In this document: piece after piece, positions 1-8,554 of the stretch
Numbering within the stretch: position 1 is the first letter of the stretch
Layout: each line of letters starts with the position of its first letter
NCBI GenBank assembly: GCA_942491955.1
Contig: CALOCV010000008.1
Location: 11,221 to 75,220, forward strand
Origin: CALOCV01 sp942491955
GTDB lineage: Bacteria > Chlamydiota > Chlamydiia > Chlamydiales > CALOCV01
Direction: 5' to 3'
DNA length: 64,000 nucleotides
Program-made: the position numbers and the translations under genes
Notes under the pieces: model-generated
What the model was told of the DNA's origin: nothing
Seen by the model: only the letters and a program-made list of their open reading frames with translations
Database searches by the model: none

Positions 1-1
1 C

Positions 2-1378
2 GATCTCGGTGAAGGAGAGCGCGATCAACGAGGAACCACCATCACTCTCCACATCCAACAAGAAGGAGAGGAATTTCTCGAAGAGGCCCGCCTAAAACAT
101 ATCCTCCAAAAATATTGCTCCTACCTCCCCTTCCCCATCTACCTCAACGACCAACACATCAATACAACAGAACCCCTATGGGTGAAGCCCGCAACAGAAT
201 GTACCGCTGAAGAATACCGCTCCTTCTTCCGACATCTCTACCCAGCAGAACCCGATCCCCTTTTCTGGGTCCACCTGCACGTCGACTACCCCTTCCACCT
301 ACAGGGAATCCTCTTCTTCCCCAAAATAGCCAAGAATATCGACCTAAAACAAAGTACCATCCAACTCTATTGCAACCGCGTGTTTGTTGCCGACAACTGC
401 AAAGACATCATTCCTCAATACCTAACCGTTTTAAAAGGCGCCATCGACAGCCCCGACATCCCTCTTAACGTCTCCAGAAGAGCTCTCCAAATGGACCGAA
501 CTGTCCGACAACTCTCCAGCCATGTCGCAAAAAAAGTTGCCGACAGTCTCACGACTCTCTATCGCAACGAAAAAGAGCGCTTCTTTGCTTGTTGGGAAGA
601 TATCTCTCCTCTTATCAAACTCGGCGCCATCGAAGATCCCAAATTCTATGAACGAGTCAAAGACCTTCTCTTCTGGAAAGACAATCATGGAAACTGGGTC
701 ACGGCCGAGCAATATCTCGAAAAAAACAAAGACAAAACAAAACAAACTCTCTTCTATACACAAGCACACCACTTGCATACCCCCCTCCTCTCCATGTACC
801 AAGAAAAAGGGATCGATGTTCTGATCTCTTCCTCCCCTATTGACAGTTACCTCATCCAATCTCTAGAAGGAAAACTCTCTCCCGCCCGTTTCCAACGGAT
901 CGATGCCACCATGGATGAATCGTTGATCGATAAAGAGAGAGAACAGACGATTCTCGATACCGACGGAAAAACCCAAGCAACCCGCCTTGCTGAAAGCATC
1001 CGCTCTCTCCTCGGACTGGAAAATATGGAGATCGAAGCAAAAAGCCTCTCCTCCGAAGCCCTTCCCGGATTCTTGATGATCGATGAATCCCAGCGTCGCA
1101 TGCGCGAATACTTCCAAACAATGCACCCTGAAGAGATGGATAAGATGGGAGCTTTTACTAAAAGCACCTTTGTCATCAATACCAATAGCCCCCTCATCGC
1201 TACCTTACCCACGCTACAAAAGAAAAACCCATCCCTAGCAAAAGACGTTGCCCAAGAGATCTACGACCTCGCCCGCCTCTCCCAAAAAGAGATGGATTCC
1301 AAAGGGATTCAGGCGTTTGTCGAACGAACACAACAGATCCTAATAACGCTCACCCAATCACTTGAAAAAGAGGAATGA
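2..1378 (+). CDS. htpG: Chaperone HtpG (Hsp90), C-terminal part; 5' end outside window
   Basis: The reading frame is open from base 2, so the gene enters from outside; about 458 residues are present, against roughly 620 for a full HtpG. The missing part is most of the N-terminal GHKL ATPase domain. The visible part begins at the end of that domain (RGTTITLHI, then the KYCSYLPFPIYL segment). It continues into the middle domain (LFFPKIAKNID, CNRVFVADN, IPLNVSRRALQ) and the C-terminal dimerisation domain. HtpG is an ATP-driven cytosolic chaperone. The stop overlaps the start of the next gene by four bases (ATGA), suggesting co-transcription. A GTG at 182 is internal and not the start. Confidence 0.93.
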   Translation, partial: DLGEGERDQRGTTITLHIQQEGEEFLEEARLKHILQKYCSYLPFPIYLNDQHINTTEPLWVKPATECTAEEYRSFFRHLYPAEPDPLFWVHLHVDYPFHLQGILFFPKIAKNIDLKQSTIQLYCNRVFVADNCKDIIPQYLTVLKGAIDSPDIPLNVSRRALQMDRTVRQLSSHVAKKVADSLTTLYRNEKERFFACWEDISPLIKLGAIEDPKFYERVKDLLFWKDNHGNWVTAEQYLEKNKDKTKQTLFYTQAHHLHTPLLSMYQEKGIDVLISSSPIDSYLIQSLEGKLSPARFQRIDATMDESLIDKEREQTILDTDGKTQATRLAESIRSLLGLENMEIEAKSLSSEALPGFLMIDESQRRMREYFQTMHPEEMDKMGAFTKSTFVINTNSPLIATLPTLQKKNPSLAKDVAQEIYDLARLSQKEMDSKGIQAFVERTQQILITLTQSLEKEE

Positions 1379-2589
1379 AACGCCTCGTCCTTCTCCTCTT
1401 CACCCTAGTCCCTCCCCTTTTTGGGAACCCTCTTGCCGTCTATCTCACTTGGGAAGACAACCCCTCCACCACCATCACTGTCCAATGGATCACAAAAAAC
1501 AGCGATCCAGAAGACACTCTCTTTGTCAGACCCATCGATGAAAATCAAGAACGCGCAATCATAGGATCCCATACCCCCTTGCCACAAGGCATTCCCTTCT
1601 TTGTTCACCGCGTCCACCGCCACAATCTATCCCCAAAAAGGACCTACTCCTTTCGCATCGCTGATAGAGAAAAAGAGTACCGTTTCCAAACACTCCCCTC
1701 AAACTTACAAGAACCCATTTCCTTTGTTGTTGGAGGAGATATCTACCACGACACCCTCGATCTTGTCGAAATAATGAACCAAGTCGCTGCTTCGAAAAGC
1801 CCCTCTTTTGCCGTTTTGGGCGGTGACTTGGCGTATGCAGCACCAAAATACACCTTCTTTTCGCAAAATAGCCGCCGGTGGCTCGAATGGCTCGCCTCTT
1901 ACTCAAAAACAATGGTGACACCTGAAGGACAAATGATTCCCATAGTCCCCCTCATTGGAAACCATGACGTGTCAGGCCGTTATGATCAAACACCCGAACA
2001 AGCACCCTTCTTCTACACCCTCTTCTTCCCCAATAATAACGCCTACCACACTCTCGATATCGGAAAAGACTTCAGCCTCATCGCTCTTGATTCAGGACAC
2101 ACCCACCCCATCGAAGGCGAACAAAAGCAATGGCTAGAAAAAGTACTGCAAGAAAGAGAAAATTTCTTACACCTCTTTGTCGCCTACCACGTTCCTGCCT
2201 ACCCTTCAGTCCGCCCCTTTCTCAATAAGCGGTGCACACACGTGCGGAAGACATGGGTTCCCCTATTCGAACAATATGGTGTTCACTGGGCCTTCGAACA
2301 CCACGACCACGCCTATAAACGCACACACCCCCTCCTCCAAGGAAAACCCTCTCCCAACGGCATCGTCTACTTCGGCGACGGTGCTTGGGGAGTCCAACAA
2401 CCTCGACGCCCTTTTTCACCAAAAAAACGCCCCTATCTCAATACCTCTGCACAAAAACGCCATTTCTTACTTGTCACAGTAGGCCAAAAAGAGCGTTCTA
2501 TCCAGGCTATGGATCCATCAGGGAACGCTTTTGATACATTTTTTCAATCCATTTACCAAACCACTCACGAAGCGGTTGCTACCAATTAA
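1375..2589 (+). CDS. Secreted metallophosphoesterase, purple acid phosphatase-like
   Basis: 404 aa. The N-terminus (MKRLVLLLFTLVPPLFG) looks like a Sec signal peptide, so the product is probably periplasmic or exported. Residues about 20-110 resemble the fibronectin-like N-terminal domain of purple acid phosphatases (VYLTWEDNPSTTITVQW). The calcineurin-like core follows with the family metal-ligand blocks in order: GGDIYHD, GGDLAYA, GNHD, AYHVPAY and HHDHAYKR. These enzymes hydrolyse phosphomonoesters with a two-metal centre; the substrate here is unknown. It overlaps htpG by four bases, so translation is probably coupled. Family assignment is firm, physiological role is inference. Confidence 0.85.
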   Translation: MKRLVLLLFTLVPPLFGNPLAVYLTWEDNPSTTITVQWITKNSDPEDTLFVRPIDENQERAIIGSHTPLPQGIPFFVHRVHRHNLSPKRTYSFRIADREKEYRFQTLPSNLQEPISFVVGGDIYHDTLDLVEIMNQVAASKSPSFAVLGGDLAYAAPKYTFFSQNSRRWLEWLASYSKTMVTPEGQMIPIVPLIGNHDVSGRYDQTPEQAPFFYTLFFPNNNAYHTLDIGKDFSLIALDSGHTHPIEGEQKQWLEKVLQERENFLHLFVAYHVPAYPSVRPFLNKRCTHVRKTWVPLFEQYGVHWAFEHHDHAYKRTHPLLQGKPSPNGIVYFGDGAWGVQQPRRPFSPKKRPYLNTSAQKRHFLLVTVGQKERSIQAMDPSGNAFDTFFQSIYQTTHEAVATN

Positions 2590-2666
2590 CACCTTTTGTA
2601 TCTTTTGTAGGAACCTTGTTGAGAATTACCCATCAAGGTGCTATGGATAAACCCACGGAGGAAAAA

Positions 2667-2936
2667 ATGGGAGATTTCAGTATCGAGGCTGTGGAAGAAT
2701 CCCCTATCGGTTTACAAACAACCGATGAGGAGAATACGACGACCCGCTGGGAAGGGCGAGACATTTTTTTGGGAAGTAATCACCAACCAAAAGACCGAGG
2801 AAATATAGATATTATTGCATTTCTTGGCTCGAACTACACAACCAATAGTCCCGAGCGACAAGAAAAAGAACGCAGACAGCGAGAAGATAGAGAGAGGCAG
2901 GAAGGGAAACCGGATGCAGTGGAAAATGGTGCATAA
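2667..2936 (+). CDS. Small hypothetical acidic/charged protein
   Basis: 89 aa if started at the ATG at 2667, which has a strong Shine-Dalgarno (GGAGG about six bases upstream). The open frame reaches back to a TTG at 2616, but without a comparable ribosome site. The product is hydrophilic, acidic at the start (MGDFSIEAVEESP) and rich in Arg, Glu and Gln at the end (RQEKERRQREDRERQEG). No domain is recognised. Its last 23 bases overlap the start of the FGE-domain gene, suggesting coupled translation. It may be a real small gene or a leader ORF. Confidence 0.45.
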   Translation: MGDFSIEAVEESPIGLQTTDEENTTTRWEGRDIFLGSNHQPKDRGNIDIIAFLGSNYTTNSPERQEKERRQREDRERQEGKPDAVENGA

Positions 2937-5193
2937 ACCCACATGTACAACAGGTGGGAGAAGGGCTATCCTTTCTCCCATCACTCTCTTTCTTACTCTT
3001 CTTTTTTTGGTGCCTATACTCGCACAAGCGCAACCAACAACACCAAATACCCCGATCACAAAAGACTATCTCTCCCAACGCTATTCGAGATACTCATCAT
3101 CAAGTGCTCGAGGCAACGTCATCATCCGTAACTACTACCCCTACTATCCCTATCCTCCCTACTCTCCCTACTATGATTACCGTCGTGATTCTTACAGCCC
3201 TTTCTACCAAATCCCCATCACCGTCAATTCCAATAAAAATACCGCCTCATGGGAACTCTTCCAAAATGGAGAAAAAACCGCCTCAGGAATGGGATCTGTA
3301 TCCAATATGGGCGTCTTCCCCGGAGACAATTACCTCTTTGTTCCCGAGCAGCTCCCCGGTTATTCCGCAGAAATTACCCCTTCAGGCCTTTTTTCAATCC
3401 AAGACGTCGGTGGAAGAACCATCGTTGTCACCTATACAAGAGATACCGGTTACCTAGCCCTCGACACCGCATACCCCAACAGAGAATTTCTTAAAATAAC
3501 CATCACATCGAATACAAAACAACCCTCTTTTTCCGTTAATCTCATTGCAGAAAAGGGACGCTTGCAATGGAAAAGCTCCCGCCTCCTTACAGGTAGCTAT
3601 CGCATCGCCTACAAAACACCTCCTCACCTCTTTGTTCCTCTCCCACCCGAAGAGGTGGAAGTGAAGAAAGGGATCACAACATATCTAGCGCCCCCTTTCG
3701 AACAATTGGGCGCTCTTTCCATCCAAACCAATACTGAAAAAGCCATCTATACACTCCAATCCGAAGACTCTTCTTTCCGTCGAATAGGTAGAGGGAGAAC
3801 CACGACATTCTCTGGTCTTCCTATAGGTCCCTATCAAATCCATTTCTCCAGTGATGACCCAAAAAACCTTCTCCCTCCCCCCGATGAGAAAATTTTCATC
3901 TCCGAAGAGAGCCATCCTCCCCCTCTCAAAGTGGACTATCAGAAAATGGGTACTCTCGTTATCCAAGGGAACATCTCTCCCTTCACTGCCTCTATCCAAA
4001 ATCAGAATGAACCCGATCCAATAATGGAAGAAACCATACAAGGACAATCGGCCACCATCTCCCTACCAGAGGGTCGGTACACCGTCTCCTTCCTCCCCCC
4101 GCAAGAAACACCAGAAGGTATCGTGCACCATCCTCCATCTCCTCAACAAGTGTATATCCAATCTTATGCTCCTCAATCCCTCTATGCACAATATCGCTAT
4201 GAAACCGTCCCCCCATCGACACCACAATCCATACAAACACGTGCAGAACCCCCTCCATTACCCCCTACCCAAACCAATGACGTTGTGGAACCTGCACAAA
4301 CACAAGACACTTTTCTCTATTTTCCCGAAAGAATGGTTGTCGTCGGTGACCCCTTCCACGATCAAAAAACCAATGAACGCCCTCCAACAAATGTTCTCGT
4401 CTCCTCCTTCTTTATCGATCAATATGAAGTGACCAACGAACAGTATGCTCAATGGTTGACACAAGCCTATGAAGAGAACAAAGTCTTCCTTGCCAAAGAA
4501 CAACCTGGTGAAGTGATCGACAAAAATGACCACCTCCTATGCCGCCTCTTCACCTCTGACCCCTTAAGCCAAATCACCGCCTACCAAACACAAAATGGTG
4601 TTCGCTTCTCTCCCCTGCCAGGGAAAAACCTCTATCCCGTCATCCATGTCTCCTGGTACGGCGCTAACCTATACGCCCACGACAACGGTTTCCGCCTCCC
4701 CACCGAAGCAGAATGGGAAGGCGCCGCCGCTATGTCACTGCAAAAAACAGGAGAATCGATTCCCAAATACCGCTACGGCTTTAGTAAAAACACCATCGAT
4801 CGCCAATGGGCCAATTACCGCTATAACGACAATGCCGCTCCAAAAAACCAGGTCTTTACCACCCCTGTTGGCTTCTATAACGGCACAACATTCATCCCCT
4901 TCGAAAAAGGAGATCTCCACCCCACTAAAACCTACGACGCAAAAAGTCCCATCGGTGCCTACGATATGAGCGGCAACGTATGGGAATGGGTCAACGATTG
5001 GTACAACCCCAATACCAACCGCCCCTCATCAGAAATCGACCCTCAAGGCCCATCAACTGGTAATAAGAAAATCGCAAAAGGCGGCTGCTACGATAGCTTC
5101 GCAGAGGGCGTCCGCGTCGCAGAAAGAATCCCCCTCCCACCAGAACATAGCGACATCTACACCGGCTTCCGCGTCGCCAAAAACCCAACATAA
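2914..5193 (+). CDS. Secreted protein with C-terminal FGE-sulfatase (SUMF1-like) domain
   Basis: 759 aa from the ATG at 2914, chosen because a purine-rich ribosome site precedes it and a signal peptide follows (hydrophobic FLTLLFLVPILAQAQ); the frame is open back to 2815. After the signal come a Tyr/Pro-rich stretch (YYPYYPYPPYSPYYDYRR) and several PEGA-like beta repeats of about 85 aa (GALSI...GPYQIHF; GTLVI...EGRYTVSF). The FGE domain occupies about 470-757: FFIDQYEVTNEQYAQWL, LPTEAEWEGAA, MSGNVWEWVNDWY and GFRVAK. In Chlamydia this domain is attached to the kinase Pkn1; here no kinase domain is present. Catalytic FGE activity is not implied, as many bacterial members are ligand-binding. 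Exported role inferred. Confidence 0.82.
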   Translation: MQWKMVHKPTCTTGGRRAILSPITLFLTLLFLVPILAQAQPTTPNTPITKDYLSQRYSRYSSSSARGNVIIRNYYPYYPYPPYSPYYDYRRDSYSPFYQIPITVNSNKNTASWELFQNGEKTASGMGSVSNMGVFPGDNYLFVPEQLPGYSAEITPSGLFSIQDVGGRTIVVTYTRDTGYLALDTAYPNREFLKITITSNTKQPSFSVNLIAEKGRLQWKSSRLLTGSYRIAYKTPPHLFVPLPPEEVEVKKGITTYLAPPFEQLGALSIQTNTEKAIYTLQSEDSSFRRIGRGRTTTFSGLPIGPYQIHFSSDDPKNLLPPPDEKIFISEESHPPPLKVDYQKMGTLVIQGNISPFTASIQNQNEPDPIMEETIQGQSATISLPEGRYTVSFLPPQETPEGIVHHPPSPQQVYIQSYAPQSLYAQYRYETVPPSTPQSIQTRAEPPPLPPTQTNDVVEPAQTQDTFLYFPERMVVVGDPFHDQKTNERPPTNVLVSSFFIDQYEVTNEQYAQWLTQAYEENKVFLAKEQPGEVIDKNDHLLCRLFTSDPLSQITAYQTQNGVRFSPLPGKNLYPVIHVSWYGANLYAHDNGFRLPTEAEWEGAAAMSLQKTGESIPKYRYGFSKNTIDRQWANYRYNDNAAPKNQVFTTPVGFYNGTTFIPFEKGDLHPTKTYDAKSPIGAYDMSGNVWEWVNDWYNPNTNRPSSEIDPQGPSTGNKKIAKGGCYDSFAEGVRVAERIPLPPEHSDIYTGFRVAKNPT

Positions 5194-5209
5194 ATGCAAC
5201 TCCTCCTGC

Positions 5210-5303
5210 CCCCCTATCGACCGAAGGGAGAGGCTCATCGCACGAACGGTACGTTCATGCGAGTGCATTCTTTTGAGAAAGCGGTAGCTTTCTCAAAAAA
5301 AAC
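5210..5303. repeat. Hairpin cassette, partial copy behind the FGE-domain gene
   Basis: Contains the CGCACGAACG...CGTTCATGCG hairpin and the GAGAAAGC...GCTTTCTC hairpin. Both, and the sentence CGACCGAAGGGAGAGGCT before them, recur at 32505-32600. The G-rich hairpins of the full cassette are missing here. It begins about 17 bases after the stop codon of the upstream gene. Confidence 0.75.
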
Positions 5304-5313
5304 AGCAAGCCGT

Positions 5314-5626
5314 AATAGACTTCTTTCGAAAGTCACATTATTATACCAATTCCGGTAAGAAAATGCATAAAGTGGATTCAGGATTTTTTTGCGAAATTTG
5401 TTTTGGAGATCGCAGCAAACTCTTGTGAGTTTGCAAGATAGAAAAACAGATTGCGCAAAGAAAGATGAAGATCAATTTGTGCACTTTCTTACCGGAATTG
5501 GTATGATAGTACGAATAGTATCGATTCTGGTCAAAATGGCTCAACGAAAAAATTAATCGGGAAAGGGCGGGCAGAGGCACGGGCACAGGCAGAGGCACGG
5601 GATTGCAGCTTCGAAAGAAGTCTATT
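5314..5626. repeat. Inverted-repeat-bounded block containing a 160-bp element
   Basis: AATAGACTTCTTTCGAA at 5314-5330 is repeated as its reverse complement at 5610-5626. Between them lie the first copy of the 160-bp element and a short tandem purine-rich run (GGCACGGGCACAGGCAGAGG) at about 5572-5602. The right arm merges into the TTGATGACACGCC end of another repeat family that overlaps the stop of the next gene. This accounts for most of the 428-base gap between genes. Confidence 0.6.
5344..5503. mobile_element. 160-bp MITE-like element, copy 1 (family 1)
   Basis: Ends are TACCAATTCCGGTAAGAAA and its exact reverse complement. The interior has a small hairpin GCAAACTC-TTGT-GAGTTTGC. It is almost identical to copies at 8151-8310 and 49896-50055. 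Flanking triplets are TTA and TGA, both fitting TNA but not identical. The minus strand is an open frame of about 47 codons through both ends. No transposase is encoded, so mobility would have to be supplied in trans. Confidence 0.88.
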
Positions 5627-7193
5627 GATGACACGCCCTACTTGCTGTTTCCCTTTTTTCCCAAGAAAACAGCTCTTGATGCGTGATGATGTTGCTTTTC
5701 CACTGAAAAGCTTTTGGCAAAGCTTCAATGAGGTCGGAAGCGATGACTCCATAGGAAGTCTTCTCTTTTGCGGACAAGACTCCCGAGAGTCCGTGGAGAT
5801 GAACCCCTAATGCTGCTGCTTGATGCAGCGATAGGTGTTGTGAGAGCAAAGCGGCGATCAAACCTGTAAGAACATCACCACTTCCCGCTGTTGCCATACC
5901 AGGATCGCTTGTCGCGTTCACAAGTACCGGTTCATCGGGGTAGAAGATAAAGGTTGCGGCTCCTTTGAGAACAAGAGCGATGTGATGTTGGTTTGCATAA
6001 GCCTGACATTCTTTAAGAAAGAGAGAATCGACGGTTTCCTTCCCCTCCTTATGCAACAACCGGTGCATCTCTCCCGTGTGCGGTGTCAACACCGTCTTCT
6101 CGGGAAGAGGGAGTTGATATTCTGCAATCAGGCTCAAGGCATCGGCATCGATCACTACGGGCTTTTCGATCCCACGTAATATTTTCCCAAGAAAATCGGC
6201 CATTCCTGATTCCCTTCCTATCCCAGGGCCAATCAAACAAGCCGAGGCACGGTTTAACCAAGAGAGAACAAAATCGACATCGTTCTTCTCACAACCGATG
6301 CGGATGATCTCTGGAGAGAGTTGTCCCAACTCCCCCTCCATTCCTTTCGGATGTAACAAGTGCAAAATCCCCGCACCGCCGCGCATCGCCGCTTTTGATG
6401 CAAGAATCGCCGCTCCTGGCATACTGGGCGATCCTGCCAAAGCAACGACATGTCCTGCTTCGTATTTGTGCCGTGTCCGTTTGATCGGTGGTAAAAAGGA
6501 GCGAACCCGATCTGTTGTCACAAGGACAAGGTCGGCAGCAGCCCGGTTAATGAATTCTTCTCCCAGGCCAAAATCGACATAGCGCAGTACACCCGTTTGA
6601 TCGAGGCCATGTTGTAGGAAAAAGCCCGTTTTTGGCAGACCTAAAAAAACGGTCTCAGCAGCGCGGATAGCACCTCCTTCGACGACACCGTTCTCCCCAT
6701 TCAATCCCGAAGGGATATCGATCGCAATCACAGGCCTTTTCGACAAATTCACCGCCTCAATGATCGAAGCGAACGGTTCCCGTAATTGACCATGAAAGCC
6801 CGTACCAAAGATTCCATCTACGAAGACGGTTTCTCTTGGCAAGATAAAGTCGTCAATGGAGCGGATTTCTTGAATGCGCCCCCCTTTCTCCAAAAAATTT
6901 TGGTATTGTTTTTGGCAAAGAGGACTACAGGTATCGATGGGAGCAAGTTGATATCCAATCACTTCGTAGTTGAGATCGATAAGAGCGCATCCTGCGACAT
7001 AGGCATCACCTGCATTGTTTCCTTTTCCACAAAGGAGAATCACATGATTTGGCATTCCCTCTCGTTGAATATACCGATCGACAACAGCAGCAACGCCTCT
7101 ACCTGCCTGTTGCATGAAAGCCTCTTCCGACGCCCCCGCATCATAGGCAAGCCTCTCAATCCGTCCCATCTCCTTTGGCGATATCACTTTCAT
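5622..7193 (-). CDS. nnr: Bifunctional NAD(P)H-hydrate epimerase / ADP-dependent NAD(P)HX dehydratase
   Basis: 523 aa from the ATG at 7193, which has AAGGAG seven bases upstream; the frame is open eight codons further. The enzyme repairs hydrated NADH and NADPH. The N-terminal YjeF_N epimerase domain shows CGKGNNAGDAYVAG and VDGIFGTGFHG. The C-terminal ribokinase-like dehydratase shows the TPHTGEMHRL block and the ATP site AGSGDVLTGLIAALL. The fusion is the usual bacterial form. Oddity: the last codons (RACHQ-stop) lie inside a repeat terminus (GGGCGTGTCATCAATAG on the coding strand), so the natural C-terminus was probably replaced by an inserted repeat. Confidence 0.92.
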   Translation of the reverse strand: MKVISPKEMGRIERLAYDAGASEEAFMQQAGRGVAAVVDRYIQREGMPNHVILLCGKGNNAGDAYVAGCALIDLNYEVIGYQLAPIDTCSPLCQKQYQNFLEKGGRIQEIRSIDDFILPRETVFVDGIFGTGFHGQLREPFASIIEAVNLSKRPVIAIDIPSGLNGENGVVEGGAIRAAETVFLGLPKTGFFLQHGLDQTGVLRYVDFGLGEEFINRAAADLVLVTTDRVRSFLPPIKRTRHKYEAGHVVALAGSPSMPGAAILASKAAMRGGAGILHLLHPKGMEGELGQLSPEIIRIGCEKNDVDFVLSWLNRASACLIGPGIGRESGMADFLGKILRGIEKPVVIDADALSLIAEYQLPLPEKTVLTPHTGEMHRLLHKEGKETVDSLFLKECQAYANQHHIALVLKGAATFIFYPDEPVLVNATSDPGMATAGSGDVLTGLIAALLSQHLSLHQAAALGVHLHGLSGVLSAKEKTSYGVIASDLIEALPKAFQWKSNIITHQELFSWEKRETASRACHQ

Positions 7194-7250
7194 CGGCAAC
7201 TCCTTCCAAGAGTCCATCCATAGCGCAATTGCGGCAAAATAGCAAGGCTA

Positions 7251-8048
7251 CTACAAGAATAGAGGAGAGCGAAACATAGTACAGTGTACGATAAATAAAT
7301 TTTCAATATTGACCCATTTTTCTAATTCTTTCTTTAATTGTGAACCCTCGACCCCATACAGGGAACGCGGTTGTTGACTCTCTTCGTTTGAAAGATCGCG
7401 TATTTTTGTTAATCCAAACTTCGCAAACAAATCTAGCATCTGTTGATTATCATTTCGCGTTGTCGCTGTAAAGCGTTCCACAGGAATGTTGTCATCACCA
7501 ACTGGCACCTTATACTTTTCGCCAAAAAACGTCTGTGCCAGAGCCCCTACCAAACAAGCGGCCTCCAATGCATAACGCTGATTTCTCTCGTCCTTATGGA
7601 TGATCAATTCCATCTCCGAATCGCCCTTAGCACGGCCAGAACCTAAGCCCATGCGACCAAGAATTTTACCATCCTCTTTGCGCACGATGGCAAATCCTGT
7701 GAACATATTTCCTTGAAAAGGACGCGAGGCATCTCTTTCGATCCGTTTTTCGATTTGTTCGTCAGATTCTGGCTGCGATCCTAAATAATTTTTCATTGTT
7801 TCTGCATCACCAAAAATTTCCTTTAGGTCTTGGAAATCATCCCGTTTCTCAATGACTTTTTCGCCGAAAAATTCCCTCAATGGATCCATATATTTTCCTT
7901 GAAAGGTTTCTAATTGAAGTCTCTCCCCAATAACGCGAATAAAGAGAGCTAAAGATTTTGTTGATTGAAAAATTTGAATAGTAATCGACCCTGTGTATTT
8001 TCCGTCTTTAAATGGATTAACGGCTGGTGAAGAAGATACAGATTCCAT
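7251..8048 (-). CDS. GNAT-family N-acetyltransferase-like protein
   Basis: 265 aa from the second of two adjacent ATGs (8048), which sits six bases from AAGGAG; the first ATG (8051) is only three bases away. The central part reads as a RimJ/RimL-type acetyltransferase: FAIVRKEDGKILGRMGLGSG, ELIIHKDERNQRYALEAACLVGALA (an acetyl-CoA-loop-like region) and RFTATTRNDNQQMLDLFAKFGLTKI, the usual 'neighbour residues' motif. The first 60 residues are not recognised. The substrate is unknown. Composition is more AT-rich than its neighbours and it is flanked by repeats, so it may be an acquired or lineage-specific gene. Confidence 0.65.
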   Translation of the reverse strand: MESVSSSPAVNPFKDGKYTGSITIQIFQSTKSLALFIRVIGERLQLETFQGKYMDPLREFFGEKVIEKRDDFQDLKEIFGDAETMKNYLGSQPESDEQIEKRIERDASRPFQGNMFTGFAIVRKEDGKILGRMGLGSGRAKGDSEMELIIHKDERNQRYALEAACLVGALAQTFFGEKYKVPVGDDNIPVERFTATTRNDNQQMLDLFAKFGLTKIRDLSNEESQQPRSLYGVEGSQLKKELEKWVNIENLFIVHCTMFRSPLFL

Positions 8049-8150
8049 CATTTACTCCTTATTATGAGATTTGATCATCAGCCAGTTAAGCACAGATCCA
8101 TATTTTACCCAATCAAAATGACCAAAAGAACGAAAACGACATACACGTTA

Positions 8151-8310
8151 TACCAATTCCGGTAAGAAAATGCATAAAGTGGATTCAGGATTTTTTTGCG
8201 AAATTTGTTTTGGAGATCGCAGCAAACTCTTGTGAGTTTGCAAGATAGAAAAACAGATTGCGCAAAGAAAGATGAAGATCAATTTGTGCACTTTCTTACC
8301 GGAATCGGTA
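8151..8310. mobile_element. 160-bp MITE-like element, copy 2 (family 1)
   Basis: Same element as at 5344-5503, same orientation, with one mismatch in the right terminal repeat (GGAATCGGTA). It is flanked on both sides by TTA, a perfect 3-bp target duplication of TNA type. It sits about 100 bases upstream of the acetyltransferase gene start. Confidence 0.88.
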
Positions 8311-8329
8311 TTATACCATCCAATAAGGG

Positions 8330-8392
8330 TTGTGCCTTTGGCACAAATAGATGACGTTTTTGGGGAGAGACTGGACTCCCCCTAAAACGTCA
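8330..8392. repeat. Two consecutive hairpins
   Basis: TTGTGCC-TTT-GGCACAA at 8330-8346, then TGACGTTTT...AAAACGTCA at 8352-8392 with GGGGAG...CTCCCC nested inside. Neither has a gene of its own. They form part of the non-coding interval 8052-8548. Confidence 0.6.
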
Positions 8393-8410
8393 ATAAATGG
8401 TACTATAAGC

Positions 8411-8477
8411 GAGCGACAAAGCAAGGCCGCTTTAGCGGCCGTCAGGGGGTTTGGGGGAACTCATTCCCCCAAGAAAA
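8411..8477. repeat. Hairpin cassette, copy behind gpsA
   Basis: GGCCGC-TTTA-GCGGCC and a GGGGGAA...TTCCCCC hairpin, linked by GTCAGGGGGTTT. This is a shortened form of the cassettes at 30905, 32505 and 42918, here in the orientation matching the minus-strand gene gpsA. Confidence 0.7.
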
Positions 8478-8488
8478 AAATTGACAAA

Positions 8489-8554
8489 CTTTAGAAAAAG
8501 AAGCACATAGTGGATGTTCTTGTAGAACATCCACTATGTGCTTCTTTTCTAAAG
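8489..8554 (-). terminator. Long hairpin terminator of gpsA
   Basis: A stem of about 30 bp with one bulged base (AAGAAGCACATAGTGGATG paired with its complement) and a 3-base loop. It overlaps the gpsA stop codon, and T-rich sequence follows on the minus strand. It is unusually long for a rho-independent terminator and could also act as an RNA-stability element. Confidence 0.7.

Noticed and set aside
431..859. Minus-strand ORF opposite htpG
   Set aside because: Shadow of htpG coding sequence; no ribosome site or domain, and htpG motifs lie on the other strand.
2815..2913. Upstream extension of the FGE-domain gene
   Set aside because: The extension is highly charged and would bury the signal peptide; ATG 2914 has a ribosome site and exposes it.
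5341..5634. 97-aa minus ORF with hydrophobic core
   Set aside because: It is the open frame of the 160-bp element plus a Pro/Leu run from the tandem repeat; not an independent gene.
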